Notes: generated by a model from the sequence alone, not told the origin. A stretch of 64,000 bases of DNA from Clostridia bacterium (GCA_900769815.1 CAAGID010000011.1:1-64000), one strand, 5' to 3'. Numbered from the stretch's first letter, positions 18,567 to 28,802 are shown. Numbers and translations: made by a program.

Positions 18567-21500
18567 CTATATTTTTATTAAACACAGTTTTTCTTGATAT
18601 TCTAAAAATTCTTTTAAAATACTTACTTTTTCGGCATCAGAGCCATTCTTATTTTTTAATATAACGGAAAATCCCCTGTTTGCAGAAATATAACATTGTT
18701 GCGAGAATTCACTTACCGTCATTGATACTGCTTCAATATTGGGTTGCGGATAAATAAGTACTATACTACCCGCTTCTTCTCTTACAATACTTACACCCAT
18801 TCTGCCAGCAAGAGCACGTATATACGCAACGTTCAAAAGATTTTCAACGCTTTCAGGCAACTGACCAAATCGGTCAAAAAGTTCATCATGAATGTCAAGC
18901 ATACTTTCTTTATCATAAATATCTGAAATTTTCCTATAACAAGCAAATTTAACTGCTTCGTTTGGTATATACGTATCACTTATGTATGCGTCAAGTTTAA
19001 TTTCAACCGACGCTTTAGGTTCTTCCTTCTTCTCCTTACCTAAGTTTGTATCTACCGTTTCTTTTATCATTTTACAATACAAATCGTAACCGATTCTTGA
19101 CATATGACCGTGTTGCTCCCCGCCTAAAAGATTACCTGCACCTCTTATTTCAAGGTCACGCATAGCGATTTTAAAGCCTGAGCCCATTTGAGTAAATTCC
19201 TCAATTGCACTGAGCCTTTTTACGGCATCCTCTCCTATTGCACGCATAGGCGGTACTGTGAAATACGCATACGCCATTCTATTTGACCTTCCCACACGGC
19301 CGCGAAGCTGATAAAGCTGTGCAAGACCAAATCTTTGTGCATCCTGAACTATTATTGTATTAGCACCTGGAATATCTATACCGTTTTCTATAATAGTAGT
19401 GCATAAAAGCACGTCATATTCTCCCGCGTAGAAATCCATTATTATTTTTTCAAGGTGTTTTTCCTCCATCTGTCCGTGCCCGATTGCTATTCTTGCTTCA
19501 GGAACAAGTGCCCGCAATTTATCTGCAAAGCTCTCAATACCGTCAATGCGATTAAATAAGTAATATACCTGACCGCCACGCTGAATTTCTCTATAGATTG
19601 CATCACGTATGATGGATTCGGAATATTCTACGACATAGGTTTGCACAGGATAACGCTCTAATGGCGGTGTTTCCAATAAACTCATATCACGAATACCCGA
19701 AAGTGCCATATTAAGAGTTCTGGGTATAGGTGTTGCAGAAAGGGTCAATACGTCAATATTATTTTTTAGCTGCTTTATTTTTTCTTTATGGGCAACGCCA
19801 AAGCGTTGTTCTTCATCAACAACAAGCAGTCCTAAATCATTGAACTCTACTTCTTTACCTAAAATCTTATGAGTTCCAACTATAATATCAACTTTACCAA
19901 CTTTTAAATCTTCTATAATTTTCTTTTGTTCTTTAGGCGTTTTAAAACGGCTGAGACACTCTACCCTTACTGCCTGAAAATTAACAAGACGTGTTTTCAG
20001 CGTATTGTAATGCTGTTGTGCAAGTATGGTTGTAGGTGCAAGAATCGCTGCCTGTTTACCCGACATTACAGCCTTGAACACAGCACGTATAGCAACCTCT
20101 GTTTTGCCGTAGCCTACATCCCCGCAAAGAAGTCTGTCCATTGCTTTATCAGATTCCATATCAGCCTTGATTTCAGCAATAGAACGAAGCTGGTCAGGTG
20201 TTTCTTCATACTGAAAGTCCTCTTCAAACTCTCTTTGCCAAGGAGTATCGGGCTCAAAGGCTATTCCCTTATTGTTTTCGCGGCTTCTGTAAAGCTCAAG
20301 AAGCTTTTCTGTCATATCCTCAATGGATTTTTTAACGCGGGCTTTTGTCTTATTCCATTCCTGCGTGCCTAATTTACTGAGCCTTGGTGAAGTATCGTCA
20401 GGTGCAATATACTTTTGAACTCTGTTCATCTGTTCAACAGGAACGTAAAGTTTGTCTTCGTCTCTGTATTTTAAAAACAGATAATCTTTTTTTACTCCGT
20501 CTGTTTCTATTTTTATAATACCCTGATAAATACCAATACCGTTTATTTCGTGAACAACTGCATCGCCTATTTTAAGCTCAACAAAAGTATCCATTGAGTT
20601 CTTGGTGCTTTTTTGAGTTGTTTTTTTGTTTTGCTTAATAGATGTAAATATATCGTTTTCTGCAATAAAAACAAGTTTGGAATCAGGATATTCAAAGCCT
20701 TTATTTATTGAGCCTGTAACTACTGCTATCTGCCCATTTTCTAAAGTAACATCAGGACGTTTTATAGGAAATACACTTATGCCTGCTTCAGAAAACTCCT
20801 TTTCAATTCTCTCCATTCTCGCTTGTGTACCTGCACAAAGAATAGTGAGATATCCTGCATTTTTATACAATTTAACTTCTTGTAATAAAAACTCCGGTTT
20901 ACCGTGAAATGATTGCATCACTCTGCCGTTAAAGTTAAATACTGCTTTTACGTCTATATCGGGAACACTTCCCGAAATTGTCTGCATACAAACAATCTGA
21001 TGCTGCGATGCCCTTTTAAAGAATCTTGAAAATCCCGTAAAAACATTAGCGTGTCTTTGAAGTGCCTTCCCCTCTGCCATTAAATCAGAAATATTTTTAG
21101 CAAATTCCTGTTCAATATTTTCGCTTCGCTCTTTAAGAATTTTTACCTCGTCAAAAATAACAAGTGTGTCTTGAGGCATATAATCAAGAACACTTGTATA
21201 CTGGGTATAAATATAAGGCATAAGCTGATCGGTGTTTAGCGAGAAAACACCGTTTTTCATTTTTTCAGCAACAGGAATAAAGGTATCCGTCGCAACGTTT
21301 ACCGCTTCTCTATTTTTACAGGTTCGATTAAATTTTACAGTTTCTTCCGCTAAAAGTTCTGCGGCTTTAAATAAAGTTTCTTCGTTGGCACAAGTTTCAG
21401 ATAACGGTAAAATATCTATTTTACTAATTTTTTCAACAGAACGCTGCGAAACAGGCTCAACTGTACGTATGGTTTCAATCTCATCATCAAAAAAATCTAT

Positions 21501-22067
21501 ACGTACGGAATGTTCGGAATTTTTGGGGAAAATATCAACAATTCCGCCGTGAATAAAAAATTCTCCGCTTGCATTAATCTGTGAAACTGAAACGTATCCG
21601 CAATTTATAAGTTTTTTTCGTAATTCATCAATATTATAACACTTACCTACTTCAAGAGTTATCTTTAAACTCATTAAAGCTTCTTTAGGAATTGTATTAA
21701 AAACGACTGCCTCAAGAGGTACTATAAGCATCTTTGTGCCATTAATACATTGGTCAAGTGCTTTTATTCTGTTATACTGAACGTCCCCACTTTGAAACTG
21801 TGCACAGAAGACACGCTCTTCTCCGGGAAAAATAGTTGCTGTTTTCCCAGTATAAAATTCAAAATCTCTTTTTATTTTTTCTGCACTTGAAAGGCCTTGC
21901 GTAACAAAAAGAACAGGTCTGTCTCCAGCCAATGCCATCGACAGATGATTCTTTTGCCCGTCTGAAACGCCAAAAACCGAGATTGGTGTTACCCCCTCCC
22001 GGATGTTTTTCTCAAGCCTGCAATAATCAGCACTTTTTTCAAATGCGCATTTATACAGTCTGAACAT
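18567..22067 (-). CDS. mfd: Transcription-repair coupling factor
   Basis: Removes stalled RNA polymerase from damaged DNA and recruits UvrA. At 1166 residues it has the UvrB-homology N-terminal region, the polymerase-interacting domain ([12 protein letters not shown]) and the RecG-like translocase. The translocase has Walker [10 protein letters not shown] near residue 648, a DEEQ box ([10 protein letters not shown]) and motif [11 protein letters not shown]. The C-terminal regulatory domain follows. It begins 12 bases after pth. Confidence 0.97.
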   Translation of the reverse strand: MFRLYKCAFEKSADYCRLEKNIREGVTPISVFGVSDGQKNHLSMALAGDRPVLFVTQGLSSAEKIKRDFEFYTGKTATIFPGEERVFCAQFQSGDVQYNRIKALDQCINGTKMLIVPLEAVVFNTIPKEALMSLKITLEVGKCYNIDELRKKLINCGYVSVSQINASGEFFIHGGIVDIFPKNSEHSVRIDFFDDEIETIRTVEPVSQRSVEKISKIDILPLSETCANEETLFKAAELLAEETVKFNRTCKNREAVNVATDTFIPVAEKMKNGVFSLNTDQLMPYIYTQYTSVLDYMPQDTLVIFDEVKILKERSENIEQEFAKNISDLMAEGKALQRHANVFTGFSRFFKRASQHQIVCMQTISGSVPDIDVKAVFNFNGRVMQSFHGKPEFLLQEVKLYKNAGYLTILCAGTQARMERIEKEFSEAGISVFPIKRPDVTLENGQIAVVTGSINKGFEYPDSKLVFIAENDIFTSIKQNKKTTQKSTKNSMDTFVELKIGDAVVHEINGIGIYQGIIKIETDGVKKDYLFLKYRDEDKLYVPVEQMNRVQKYIAPDDTSPRLSKLGTQEWNKTKARVKKSIEDMTEKLLELYRSRENNKGIAFEPDTPWQREFEEDFQYEETPDQLRSIAEIKADMESDKAMDRLLCGDVGYGKTEVAIRAVFKAVMSGKQAAILAPTTILAQQHYNTLKTRLVNFQAVRVECLSRFKTPKEQKKIIEDLKVGKVDIIVGTHKILGKEVEFNDLGLLVVDEEQRFGVAHKEKIKQLKNNIDVLTLSATPIPRTLNMALSGIRDMSLLETPPLERYPVQTYVVEYSESIIRDAIYREIQRGGQVYYLFNRIDGIESFADKLRALVPEARIAIGHGQMEEKHLEKIIMDFYAGEYDVLLCTTIIENGIDIPGANTIIVQDAQRFGLAQLYQLRGRVGRSNRMAYAYFTVPPMRAIGEDAVKRLSAIEEFTQMGSGFKIAMRDLEIRGAGNLLGGEQHGHMSRIGYDLYCKMIKETVDTNLGKEKKEEPKASVEIKLDAYISDTYIPNEAVKFACYRKISDIYDKESMLDIHDELFDRFGQLPESVENLLNVAYIRALAGRMGVSIVREEAGSIVLIYPQPNIEAVSMTVSEFSQQCYISANRGFSVILKNKNGSDAEKVSILKEFLEYQEKLCLIKI

Positions 22068-22079
22068 TATTTACCTCTT

Positions 22080-22697
22080 TTAGTTATATTTTTGCATAGC
22101 TTTATCTATGCCGTTTTTAACAAACTCAACTGCAGCCTTTGCCGCAATAACTAAAGCATCTTCCATTGTTTTTTGGGACTCTTTAGAAAATTTACCTAAA
22201 ACGTAATCAGCAAGATCCATATCCTTATGGGGAGGTTGACCGATTCCCACACGAATCCTTGGAAAATTTTCGCCAAGATGCGGTACAATAGATCTCATAC
22301 CGTTATGTGTGCCAGGACCGCCTTTTGCACGGATACGTACCTTGCCTTCAGGCAAATCAATATCATCATATATGACTATGATATTTTCAGGTTTGATTTT
22401 ATAAAACTGCATTATTTGCATTAAGCATCTACCACTATCATTCATATACGTTTGCGGTTTTACGATTATGACTTTTTTGCCATCAATTTTCGTATTATAA
22501 ATCAAACCGTCAAACTTTTCTTTGGGCAAAGATGTTTTTAATTCAGCATTAAGAATATCAGTTGCCATAAAACCAACATTGTGTCTTGTCAAAGCATATT
22601 GCGAGCCGGGATTACCCAGGCCCGCAATTACAATTATTTCATCATTTCCAGTTTTTATAGTTAAGCACCCAGCCTTTCTTATTTGTCTGCCTTTCAC
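22080..22697 (-). CDS. pth: Peptidyl-tRNA hydrolase; start uncertain
   Basis: Recycles peptidyl-tRNA. Family blocks GLGNPGSQYALTRHNVGF (catalytic His), KPQTYMNDSG, DDIDLP and GGPGTHNGMRSI are present. The only standard in-frame start is GTG at 22697, which overlaps glmU by 56 bases and adds about 20 residues before the conserved N-terminus. The homologous start position falls on ATA (followed by ATT), right after the glmU stop. The given start is therefore the longest frame; the real product may begin at about 22636. Confidence 0.9.
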   Translation of the reverse strand: MKGRQIRKAGCLTIKTGNDEIIVIAGLGNPGSQYALTRHNVGFMATDILNAELKTSLPKEKFDGLIYNTKIDGKKVIIVKPQTYMNDSGRCLMQIMQFYKIKPENIIVIYDDIDLPEGKVRIRAKGGPGTHNGMRSIVPHLGENFPRIRVGIGQPPHKDMDLADYVLGKFSKESQKTMEDALVIAAKAAVEFVKNGIDKAMQKYN

Positions 22698-24012
22698 GTG
22701 CTATGCATAAATCATTATCTTCAACGTCATTTGTTACGGTGCTTCCTGCAGCGATAAAAGCATTGTTACCGATTTTAACAGGTGCAATAAGGTTAGCATT
22801 GCAACCAATGAAAACGTGGTCGCCTACTATAGTTTTATGCTTATTTTTACCGTCATAGTTAACAAATACAGTACCGCAGCCCATATTGCAATTTTTGCCT
22901 ACTTCAGCATCGCCTACATATGTAAGATGGCTTACCTTAGTGCCATCGCCGATAACAGATTTCTTGATTTCAACAAAATCACCGATTCTTGCATTTTTGC
23001 CAATAACCGTTTCAGGACGGATATAAGCATTGGGACCAACCTTAGTATTTTCATCTATCTTTGATGAGAGAATTACAGATGACTCGATTGTGCATCCGTC
23101 GGCAATTTTTGCATTATCAATGCGGTTATTGGAATAAAGAACACAATTTGAGCCAATTACAGTATCGCCTGAAATTACGTTGCCGGGATAAACAACTGAA
23201 TCGTTACCTATTACAACGCCTGCTTCAATGTAAGTGCTTTCGGGGTCAATAAGAGTAACGCCTTCACGCATAATCTTTTCATTGATTCTCTTACGCATCA
23301 TTTTTTCTGCTTCAGAAAGCTGAACACGGTCATTTATACCCATAGCCTCTGTAACGTCATCAGCTATGCATGCACCGACTTTTTTACCTTCAGCCCTGAG
23401 AATTCCTAAGGTATCGGTAAGATAAAGCTCTCCCTGAGCGTTGTTTGATTCAACTTTAGTTAATGCGTCCAGAAGGTCAGTAATTTTAAAACAATAAATC
23501 GAAGTATTTATTTCGCAAATCTTTTTCTGCTCTTCAGTTGCATCGCGGTGCTCAACAATACCCTTAACTGAACCATCAGTATCCCTAATGATTCTGCCGT
23601 AACCGTCGGCATTATCAACAATAGCCGTTAAAACACAGGCTGACATATCTTCTTTTATTGCTGTTTCAAGAAGTTTCTGGAAGGTTGCACCGGTAATCAT
23701 AGGCATATCGCCTGCAGTTATTGTAACGTAACCATTTTTACCTTCAAGATAGGTTTGACCGCACATAACCGCGTGAGCCGTTCCTCTGCGTTCAGTCTGC
23801 TCAGCATAGCGTGCATCATCTTTAAATAAATCATGTAATAATTCTCCGCGTCTGCCTGTTATAACTATGGGCTCGTCATCGGAAACTGTTTTTACTGCAT
23901 TGAACACGTGTTTTACAAGCTGATATCCACATACCTTGTGCATAACTTTAGGTAAATCGGATTTCATTCTCTTGCCGTCACCTGCAGCAAGAATAAGTGA
24001 TGTTTTGTACAT
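22642..24012 (-). CDS. glmU: Bifunctional N-acetylglucosamine-1-phosphate uridylyltransferase/acetyltransferase
   Basis: Makes UDP-GlcNAc for peptidoglycan. The N-terminal pyrophosphorylase domain has LILAAGDGKRMKS. The C-terminal half is a left-handed beta helix of hexapeptide repeats, with the acetyltransferase block NYDGKNKHKT. The ATG at 24012, with CGGAGG 6 bases upstream, is preferred over a TTG at 24033. Length 456 is normal. It sits between spoVG and pth as in many Firmicutes. Confidence 0.96.
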   Translation of the reverse strand: MYKTSLILAAGDGKRMKSDLPKVMHKVCGYQLVKHVFNAVKTVSDDEPIVITGRRGELLHDLFKDDARYAEQTERRGTAHAVMCGQTYLEGKNGYVTITAGDMPMITGATFQKLLETAIKEDMSACVLTAIVDNADGYGRIIRDTDGSVKGIVEHRDATEEQKKICEINTSIYCFKITDLLDALTKVESNNAQGELYLTDTLGILRAEGKKVGACIADDVTEAMGINDRVQLSEAEKMMRKRINEKIMREGVTLIDPESTYIEAGVVIGNDSVVYPGNVISGDTVIGSNCVLYSNNRIDNAKIADGCTIESSVILSSKIDENTKVGPNAYIRPETVIGKNARIGDFVEIKKSVIGDGTKVSHLTYVGDAEVGKNCNMGCGTVFVNYDGKNKHKTIVGDHVFIGCNANLIAPVKIGNNAFIAAGSTVTNDVEDNDLCIARERQTNKKGWVLNYKNWK

Positions 24013-24040
24013 ATTATACCTCCGTTTTAACAATAACAGA

Positions 24041-24061
24041 GGCCTTCATTTTTAGAAGGCC
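24041..24061 (-). other. Intercistronic hairpin between spoVG and glmU
   Basis: GGCCTTC (24041-24047) pairs with GAAGGCC (24055-24061). There is no T run on the minus strand. It may be a partial terminator or an mRNA stabiliser separating spoVG from glmU. Confidence 0.55.
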
Positions 24062-24083
24062 CCATAATAAATAGGTCTTTGCA

Positions 24084-24335
24084 TTATTCTTCAAAATATT
24101 TTTCAAGTACAGCCTTTGAGATTCTTTCACGCAGTTCGGTTTTTATAGGATGTGCAACATCTTTATACTGACCTGCAGAATTCTTTACGCTTGGCATTGC
24201 AACAAATAAACTTGACGTACCTTCAATAACCTTTATGTCATGAACAACAAATTCATCCTCAAAGGTTACAGATGCCACAGCCTTAAGTTTACTTGAACTT
24301 TCAACCCTGCGTATTCTCACATCTGTAATTTGCAT
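24084..24335 (-). CDS. spoVG: SpoVG RNA/DNA-binding regulator
   Basis: A small regulator (83 residues) conserved in Firmicutes, acting in cell division, sporulation and virulence control. It begins [12 protein letters not shown] and has the family core [11 protein letters not shown]...[10 protein letters not shown]. The ATG at 24335 is preferred to the one at 24341, because AGGAGG is 8 bases from the former and only 2 from the latter. First gene ahead of glmU. Confidence 0.95.
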   Translation of the reverse strand: MQITDVRIRRVESSSKLKAVASVTFEDEFVVHDIKVIEGTSSLFVAMPSVKNSAGQYKDVAHPIKTELRERISKAVLEKYFEE

Positions 24336-24359
24336 AAACATTTCCTCCTATGCAACGAT

Positions 24360-24388
24360 ATTATATTATATTTAAGCGTTTTTGGCAA
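24360..24388 (-). promoter_or_regulatory. Promoter of spoVG-glmU
   Basis: Minus-strand TTGCCA (24388-24383), 17-base spacer, TATAAT (24365-24360). Confidence 0.68.
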
Positions 24389-24392
24389 ACAC

Positions 24393-26432
24393 TTATTCTT
24401 CGTTGTCTTTCTGGGCTAATGCTGCTATCTTCTGTGAAATCATCTGAGGAACTTCTTCATAACGGGCAAATTCCATTTTGTAAATGCCTCTGCCTTGTGT
24501 CATTGCACGAAGGTCCTTTGCATATGTAAACATTTCTGCTAAAGGAACCTCTCCGTCTATACGCTGACCGTTTGCTTCAGGCGTCATACCTAAAACTCTG
24601 CCTCTGCGTTTATTCATATCGCCTATAACGTCACCCATATAATCATCGGGAACTGTTATTTCAACCGAGTATACCGGTTCAAGCAATACAGGATTTGCAT
24701 TTGCACAACCGGTTTTATATGCAATTGAAGCCGCCATCTTAAATGCCATTTCTGAGGAGTCAACATCGTGGTAAGAACCATCATAAAGCGTGCAGGAAAT
24801 ACCTGTTACAGGATAACCTGCAAGAACCCCCTTCTTCATACACTCAATAAGACCTTTCTCTACTGCAGGAATGTATGATCTGGGAACTGCACCGCCTACA
24901 ACCTTATCAACAAACTCAAAGTCCTTATCACTGGGATTAAATTCAATCCAGCAATCGCCGTACTGACCGTGACCGCCTGACTGCTTCTTATGTTTACCTT
25001 GTGCTTTAACTGACTTTCTGATAGTTTCCTTATAGGGAACCTGCGGTGTCTTAAGCAATGCTTCGCCGTTATACTTGGTTTTGAGCTTTTGTACCGTTAT
25101 ATCAAGATGCATATCGCCTAAACCCATAAGAATCATCTCATTAGTTTCAGTATTCTTTTCAAGGCAAAGAGTATTATCTTCTTCTATGAGCTTACGAAGA
25201 CCAGAGAAAACCTTATCTTCATCGCCTTGCTTTTTAGGAACAACCGCCATACGCATACCGGGCCAGGGAGTTTCAACTGACTCATACTGAATTTTCTTAC
25301 CTGAATAAAGCGTATGTCCCGTAAGAGTATATTGTAATCTGCCTATTGCACCAATATCGCCTGCATAAAGTTTTTGAACCTGCGTCTGCGTCTTTCCCTT
25401 AAGCACGTAAATATTGCCTGATTTTTCAGCCTTATCTTCATTTGCATTATAAAGTGCAGTATCAGCCGTAAGCACGCCTGAACGCACCATAAACACAGAA
25501 AGTTTACCTGCAAAGGGGTCGGATATAGTTTTGAAAACGTATGCTGAGAAGGATTCATCCTCTGAACAAGCTCTTATATCGTCAAGACCTTCAAACTCTT
25601 TGTTTTCAGAAGAAGGAATAAAACGCATTATTGTGTCCTGAAGCAGTCTTACGCCCTTTAAATCAAGTGCACAACCGCAAAGGACAGGAACGGCTGAGGA
25701 ATCAGCAACACCAATACCAAGACCTTTGATTATTTCATCAGGTGTCAATTCTTCACCCATAATAACCTTTTCCATAAGCTCTTCATCGTTTTCAGCAGCA
25801 GTTTCCATTAACGCTGCGTGCTCAAGCTCAATGGTATCGGTCAATTCTGACGGTATCTCCGCCTTTTCACGTTTTTCGCCATTAAAGATATATGCCTGCT
25901 TTTCAACAAGGTCAACAAAACCCTTCATCACGTTATTTTCAATTATAGGATAAAGGATGGGAACAATATTTGAACCATACTTTGCCTTTAATTCAGCAAC
26001 TGTTTTTTCAAAGGAAGTATGTTCTTTGTCAATCTGATTTATAAAAATTATGCGGGGTATTTTTTTCTTTTTGGTAAGTTCGATAGCTTTTTCTGTGCCA
26101 ACGTCTATTCCCTGTGCAGAAGCAACAATAACGGCACCGTCGCACACGTTAAGTGCATTAATCACACTGCCCTCAAAGTCAAAATAACCGGGACAATCAA
26201 GAATATTGATTTTTGATTCACCGAATTCAACGGGAGCGATTGAAAGCGAAATAGATATATGTCTCTTTATTTCTTCAGGATCATAATCGCACACAGTGCT
26301 TCCGTCATCAGTTTTACCTAAGCGTTCGATATTACCGTTCAAAAATAACATCGCTTCTGTAAGTGAAGTTTTACCATTGCCTCCGTGTCCGATAAAGGCA
26401 ACATTTCTTACATTTGAAGCGTGATAGTCCAT
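24393..26432 (-). CDS. EF-G-like GTPase (EF-G2 type)
   Basis: 679 residues with full EF-G domain order, but a divergent G domain. The P-loop is GHGGNGKTS instead of AHIDAGKTT. The switch II motif is DCPGYFDF, where canonical EF-G has DTPGHVDF, so the catalytic His is a Tyr. G4 is NQID. C-terminal domains IV-V are present (SGGHGQYGDCWIEF). This matches the EF-G2 paralogue group, whose role is unsettled; it is not the housekeeping fusA. ATG at 26432 with AAAGGGG 8 bases upstream is preferred over 26450. It has its own promoter. Confidence 0.9.
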   Translation of the reverse strand: MDYHASNVRNVAFIGHGGNGKTSLTEAMLFLNGNIERLGKTDDGSTVCDYDPEEIKRHISISLSIAPVEFGESKINILDCPGYFDFEGSVINALNVCDGAVIVASAQGIDVGTEKAIELTKKKKIPRIIFINQIDKEHTSFEKTVAELKAKYGSNIVPILYPIIENNVMKGFVDLVEKQAYIFNGEKREKAEIPSELTDTIELEHAALMETAAENDEELMEKVIMGEELTPDEIIKGLGIGVADSSAVPVLCGCALDLKGVRLLQDTIMRFIPSSENKEFEGLDDIRACSEDESFSAYVFKTISDPFAGKLSVFMVRSGVLTADTALYNANEDKAEKSGNIYVLKGKTQTQVQKLYAGDIGAIGRLQYTLTGHTLYSGKKIQYESVETPWPGMRMAVVPKKQGDEDKVFSGLRKLIEEDNTLCLEKNTETNEMILMGLGDMHLDITVQKLKTKYNGEALLKTPQVPYKETIRKSVKAQGKHKKQSGGHGQYGDCWIEFNPSDKDFEFVDKVVGGAVPRSYIPAVEKGLIECMKKGVLAGYPVTGISCTLYDGSYHDVDSSEMAFKMAASIAYKTGCANANPVLLEPVYSVEITVPDDYMGDVIGDMNKRRGRVLGMTPEANGQRIDGEVPLAEMFTYAKDLRAMTQGRGIYKMEFARYEEVPQMISQKIAALAQKDNEE

Positions 26433-26477
26433 TTTCAAAACCCCTTTCATTTAAGCCAAAATTAAATTGCTGATTAT

Positions 26478-26506
26478 ATTATACAATGTTCTTTAATAGA
26501 TTTCAA
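26478..26506 (-). promoter_or_regulatory. Promoter of the EF-G2 gene
   Basis: Minus-strand TTGAAA (26506-26501), 17-base spacer, TATAAT (26483-26478). Confidence 0.75.
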
Positions 26507-26632
26507 GATAAAATTTAAAAAATCGTTCATAAAATTCAAATTTTTTTGATAATTTTACCCTCAAAACTACAATTTATGGTGTTATTTATTGAAAAAGACC
26601 TCAATTTATAAATTTTAAAGTGCTTTTTTGCC

Positions 26633-26661
26633 TTGAGTTTTTGGTTAAACTATGTTATAAT
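26633..26661 (+). promoter_or_regulatory. Promoter of the DtxR-family regulator
   Basis: TTGAGT (26633-26638), 17-base spacer, TATAAT (26656-26661). No GTTAGC-N4-GCTAAC dyad was found here, so autoregulation by the feo-type box is not evident. Confidence 0.75.
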
Positions 26662-26692
26662 ACATAAAAATATATGCAGGAGGCATTTTTTT

Positions 26693-27055
26693 GTGAGTTT
26701 ACAGGAATCAGGCGAAATGTATCTTGAAACTATTCTGATACTTTCAAAGAGAGGAACTACGGTTCGCTCCATTGATATTTGTGAATATATGGGCTTTTCA
26801 AAGCCAAGCGTAAGCCGTGCGGTCGGCTTACTGAAAAACGGCGAATTTATTACGGTTGATAATCTGGGTTATATATCACTTACCCCCGCAGGAAAAGAAA
26901 TTGCACAAAAGATTTATGACAGACATAAGCTTTTGACACAGTTTTTAATCAAATTGGGCGTTGATGAAAAGACAGCCTCCGACGATGCGTGCAAAATGGA
27001 GCATTGCATAAGTGATGCGACCTTCGAGGCACTGAAAAATCATATAGAAAAATAA
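26693..27055 (+). CDS. DtxR-family metal-dependent repressor
   Basis: Winged-helix metal sensor of 120 residues: DNA-binding half (recognition helix around FSKPSVSRAVGLL) and dimerisation/metal half, with no SH3-like third domain. The primary-site ligands of DtxR (Met10, Cys102, Glu105, His106) all have equivalents here: Met9 and Cys100/Glu103/His104 in CKMEHCIS; His78 matches the ancillary site. A Cys at that position argues for an iron sensor over MntR, which has Glu. GTG start, AGGAGG 8 bases upstream. Likely target: the two dyads before feoA. Confidence 0.88.
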   Translation: MSLQESGEMYLETILILSKRGTTVRSIDICEYMGFSKPSVSRAVGLLKNGEFITVDNLGYISLTPAGKEIAQKIYDRHKLLTQFLIKLGVDEKTASDDACKMEHCISDATFEALKNHIEK

Positions 27056-27057
27056 GG

Positions 27058-27091
27058 CTACAGCGGTAATTTCGCTGTAGTTTTCTTTTTT
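27058..27091 (+). terminator. Terminator of the DtxR-family gene
   Basis: CTACAGCG (27058-27065) pairs with CGCTGTAG (27073-27080), followed by TTTTCTTTTTT. Confidence 0.92.
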
Positions 27092-27134
27092 CGAAAACAG
27101 TAACCAAGGCATCCCCTAAGTACATATATTATAG

Positions 27135-27154
27135 CAGGTGATTCTTTTCACCTG
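27135..27154 (+). promoter_or_regulatory. Hairpin abutting the ribosome site of the ABC ATPase gene
   Basis: CAGGTGA (27135-27141) pairs with TCACCTG (27148-27154). The AAGGAG ribosome site begins at the very next base, so folding could affect translation. No known riboswitch motif was recognised. Confidence 0.5.
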
Positions 27155-27169
27155 AAGGAGAATTTAATT

Positions 27170-27925
27170 ATGGCTGAGGTTGTAACGCTTAAAAATTTAA
27201 GCAAATTCTACCATACTCCAAGCGGAGAAACCGAAGCCCTTAGGGATATAAATTTTTCTGTTGCCGAAAAAGAGTTTATTTCAATAATCGGTCCGTCAGG
27301 ATGCGGAAAGTCTACAGTACTTTCAATTATCGCAGGACTTGAAAAACCATCCGGCGGTCAGGTAACCATTGCTTCAGGCAACAACAAAACCCATATTGGC
27401 TATATGTTGCAACAGGACCATCTTTTTCCTTGGCTGACAGTACGCCAAAATACCCTGTTGGGTCTTGATATCCGCAAAGAAAAAACGAAAGATGCCGAAA
27501 ATAAAGTTGATGAGTTATTAAAGCAATATGGTCTTGAAAGCTTTAAAAACAGTTATCCTTTTGAGCTTTCAGGAGGAATGCGACAACGTGCCGCACTTAT
27601 ACGTACACTTGCTGTTGATCCATCCGTACTGCTTCTTGACGAGCCCTTCTCCGCTCTCGATTACCAGACACGGCTTGCCGTTTCTGACGACATACACAGA
27701 ATAATCAATAAAGAAGGCAAGACTGCCATTCTTGTAACACACGATATTTCAGAAGCAATAAGTGTAAGTGACAGAATTATAGTACTTTCAGAGCGTCCCG
27801 CAAAAGTTAAAAGTATTTATAAAATTGAACTTTCTGCCGAAAATTCCCCTATTGCCCGCAGAAAGGCTCCTGAATTTCCAAAGTATTTTCAGGTGTTATG
27901 GGAGGAGTTGAATCATGTTGAATAG
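27170..27925 (+). CDS. ABC transporter ATPase (nitrate/sulfonate/thiamine-precursor type)
   Basis: 251 residues, SsuB/TauB/ThiZ-like. Walker A GPSGCGKST, QQDHLFPWLTVRQN, signature LSGGMRQRAAL, Walker B VLLLDEPFSALD and H-loop LVTHDISEA are intact. It overlaps the permease gene by 11 bases. A binding protein is normally the third part, but none is encoded next to it. Substrate is therefore open: alkane sulfonates, nitrate-like anions or pyrimidine precursors are the usual ones for this family. Confidence 0.88.
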   Translation: MAEVVTLKNLSKFYHTPSGETEALRDINFSVAEKEFISIIGPSGCGKSTVLSIIAGLEKPSGGQVTIASGNNKTHIGYMLQQDHLFPWLTVRQNTLLGLDIRKEKTKDAENKVDELLKQYGLESFKNSYPFELSGGMRQRAALIRTLAVDPSVLLLDEPFSALDYQTRLAVSDDIHRIINKEGKTAILVTHDISEAISVSDRIIVLSERPAKVKSIYKIELSAENSPIARRKAPEFPKYFQVLWEELNHVE

Positions 27926-28718
27926 CTTTTCTTCAGAACATCTTAAATACTTAAAACGTGAAAAGCGAAAAAAGATTACAAAAATTACGTTGCAGATTTC
28001 AATTTTTATTTTGTTTTTTGCTTTTTGGGAAATTCTTTCACTTCTGGATATTATAAATCCCTTTATTTTTTCTTCGCCCTCCCGTGCATTAAAAATGCTG
28101 GGAACATTGTCTAAAACAGGCTTGCTTTCTCATATTGGTATTACTTTATATGAAACCTTACTTGGATTTTTACTAGGAAGCGTTCTCGGTTTTTTAATTG
28201 CCGTACTATTATGGTGGTCGCCTATGGCAAAAGAAGTTCTCGACCCCTACCTTGTAATATTAAATAGTTTACCCAAAATTGCGTTAGGTCCCGTTATTAT
28301 AGTTTGGGTCGGTGCAGGTATAAGCTCAGTAATAACGGTCACGTTGCTCATTTCAATAGTAGTGGCAATTATGGGTGTTCTTAACGGTTTTAATGAAGTC
28401 GAAAAGGCAAAGCTAACACTTTTAAAAACTTTCGGTGCAACAAAACTTCAATTATTTACAAAAGTTGTTTTTCCTTCAAGCATTCCCACAACTGTTTCAG
28501 TATTAAAGCTTAATATAGGTATGTCCTGGGTTGGCGTTATTGTCGGTGAATTTTTAAACTCAAAGGCCGGTCTTGGTTACCTTATAGTCTACGGCGGTCA
28601 GGTTTTTAAAATGGATATTGTTATGGCCGCAACGCTTGTGCTTTGTACTCTTTCAGCGTTAATGTATTTTTCAGTTGTTTTAATTGAAAAAATGATTTTA
28701 AAGAAACGGCATCAATAA
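27915..28718 (+). CDS. ABC transporter permease (SsuC/ThiX-like)
   Basis: 267 residues with about six membrane helices (first at 25-45), and the BPD permease EAA-type loop KLTLLKTFGATKLQLFTKV. It belongs to the same family as sulfonate, taurine and hydroxymethylpyrimidine permeases. Partner of the preceding ATPase. The operon ends at a terminator directly after the stop, so no binding protein is co-transcribed. Confidence 0.87.
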   Translation: MLNSFSSEHLKYLKREKRKKITKITLQISIFILFFAFWEILSLLDIINPFIFSSPSRALKMLGTLSKTGLLSHIGITLYETLLGFLLGSVLGFLIAVLLWWSPMAKEVLDPYLVILNSLPKIALGPVIIVWVGAGISSVITVTLLISIVVAIMGVLNGFNEVEKAKLTLLKTFGATKLQLFTKVVFPSSIPTTVSVLKLNIGMSWVGVIVGEFLNSKAGLGYLIVYGGQVFKMDIVMAATLVLCTLSALMYFSVVLIEKMILKKRHQ

Positions 28719-28719
28719 A

Positions 28720-28750
28720 AAGAGGGGCTTCACTCCCCTCTTAAAATTTT
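28720..28750 (+). terminator. Terminator of the two-gene ABC operon
   Basis: AAGAGGGG (28720-28727) pairs with CCCCTCTT (28735-28742), followed by a T-rich stretch. Confidence 0.85.
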
Positions 28751-28773
28751 TATATAATTATGTTAAAAAGTAC

Positions 28774-28802
28774 TTGCAAAATTTTTAACCTTGTTGTATA
28801 AT
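28774..28802 (+). promoter_or_regulatory. Promoter of tRNA-Thr
   Basis: TTGCAA (28774-28779), 17-base spacer, TATAAT (28797-28802). Confidence 0.75.

Noticed and set aside
24393..26432. Housekeeping fusA or a TetM-type ribosome protection protein
   Set aside because: The divergent P-loop and switch II and the domain IV sequence match the EF-G2 group better than either.
26633..26692. Longer start of the DtxR-family repressor
   Set aside because: It would begin inside the promoter; the GTG at 26693 follows AGGAGG and the predicted transcription start.
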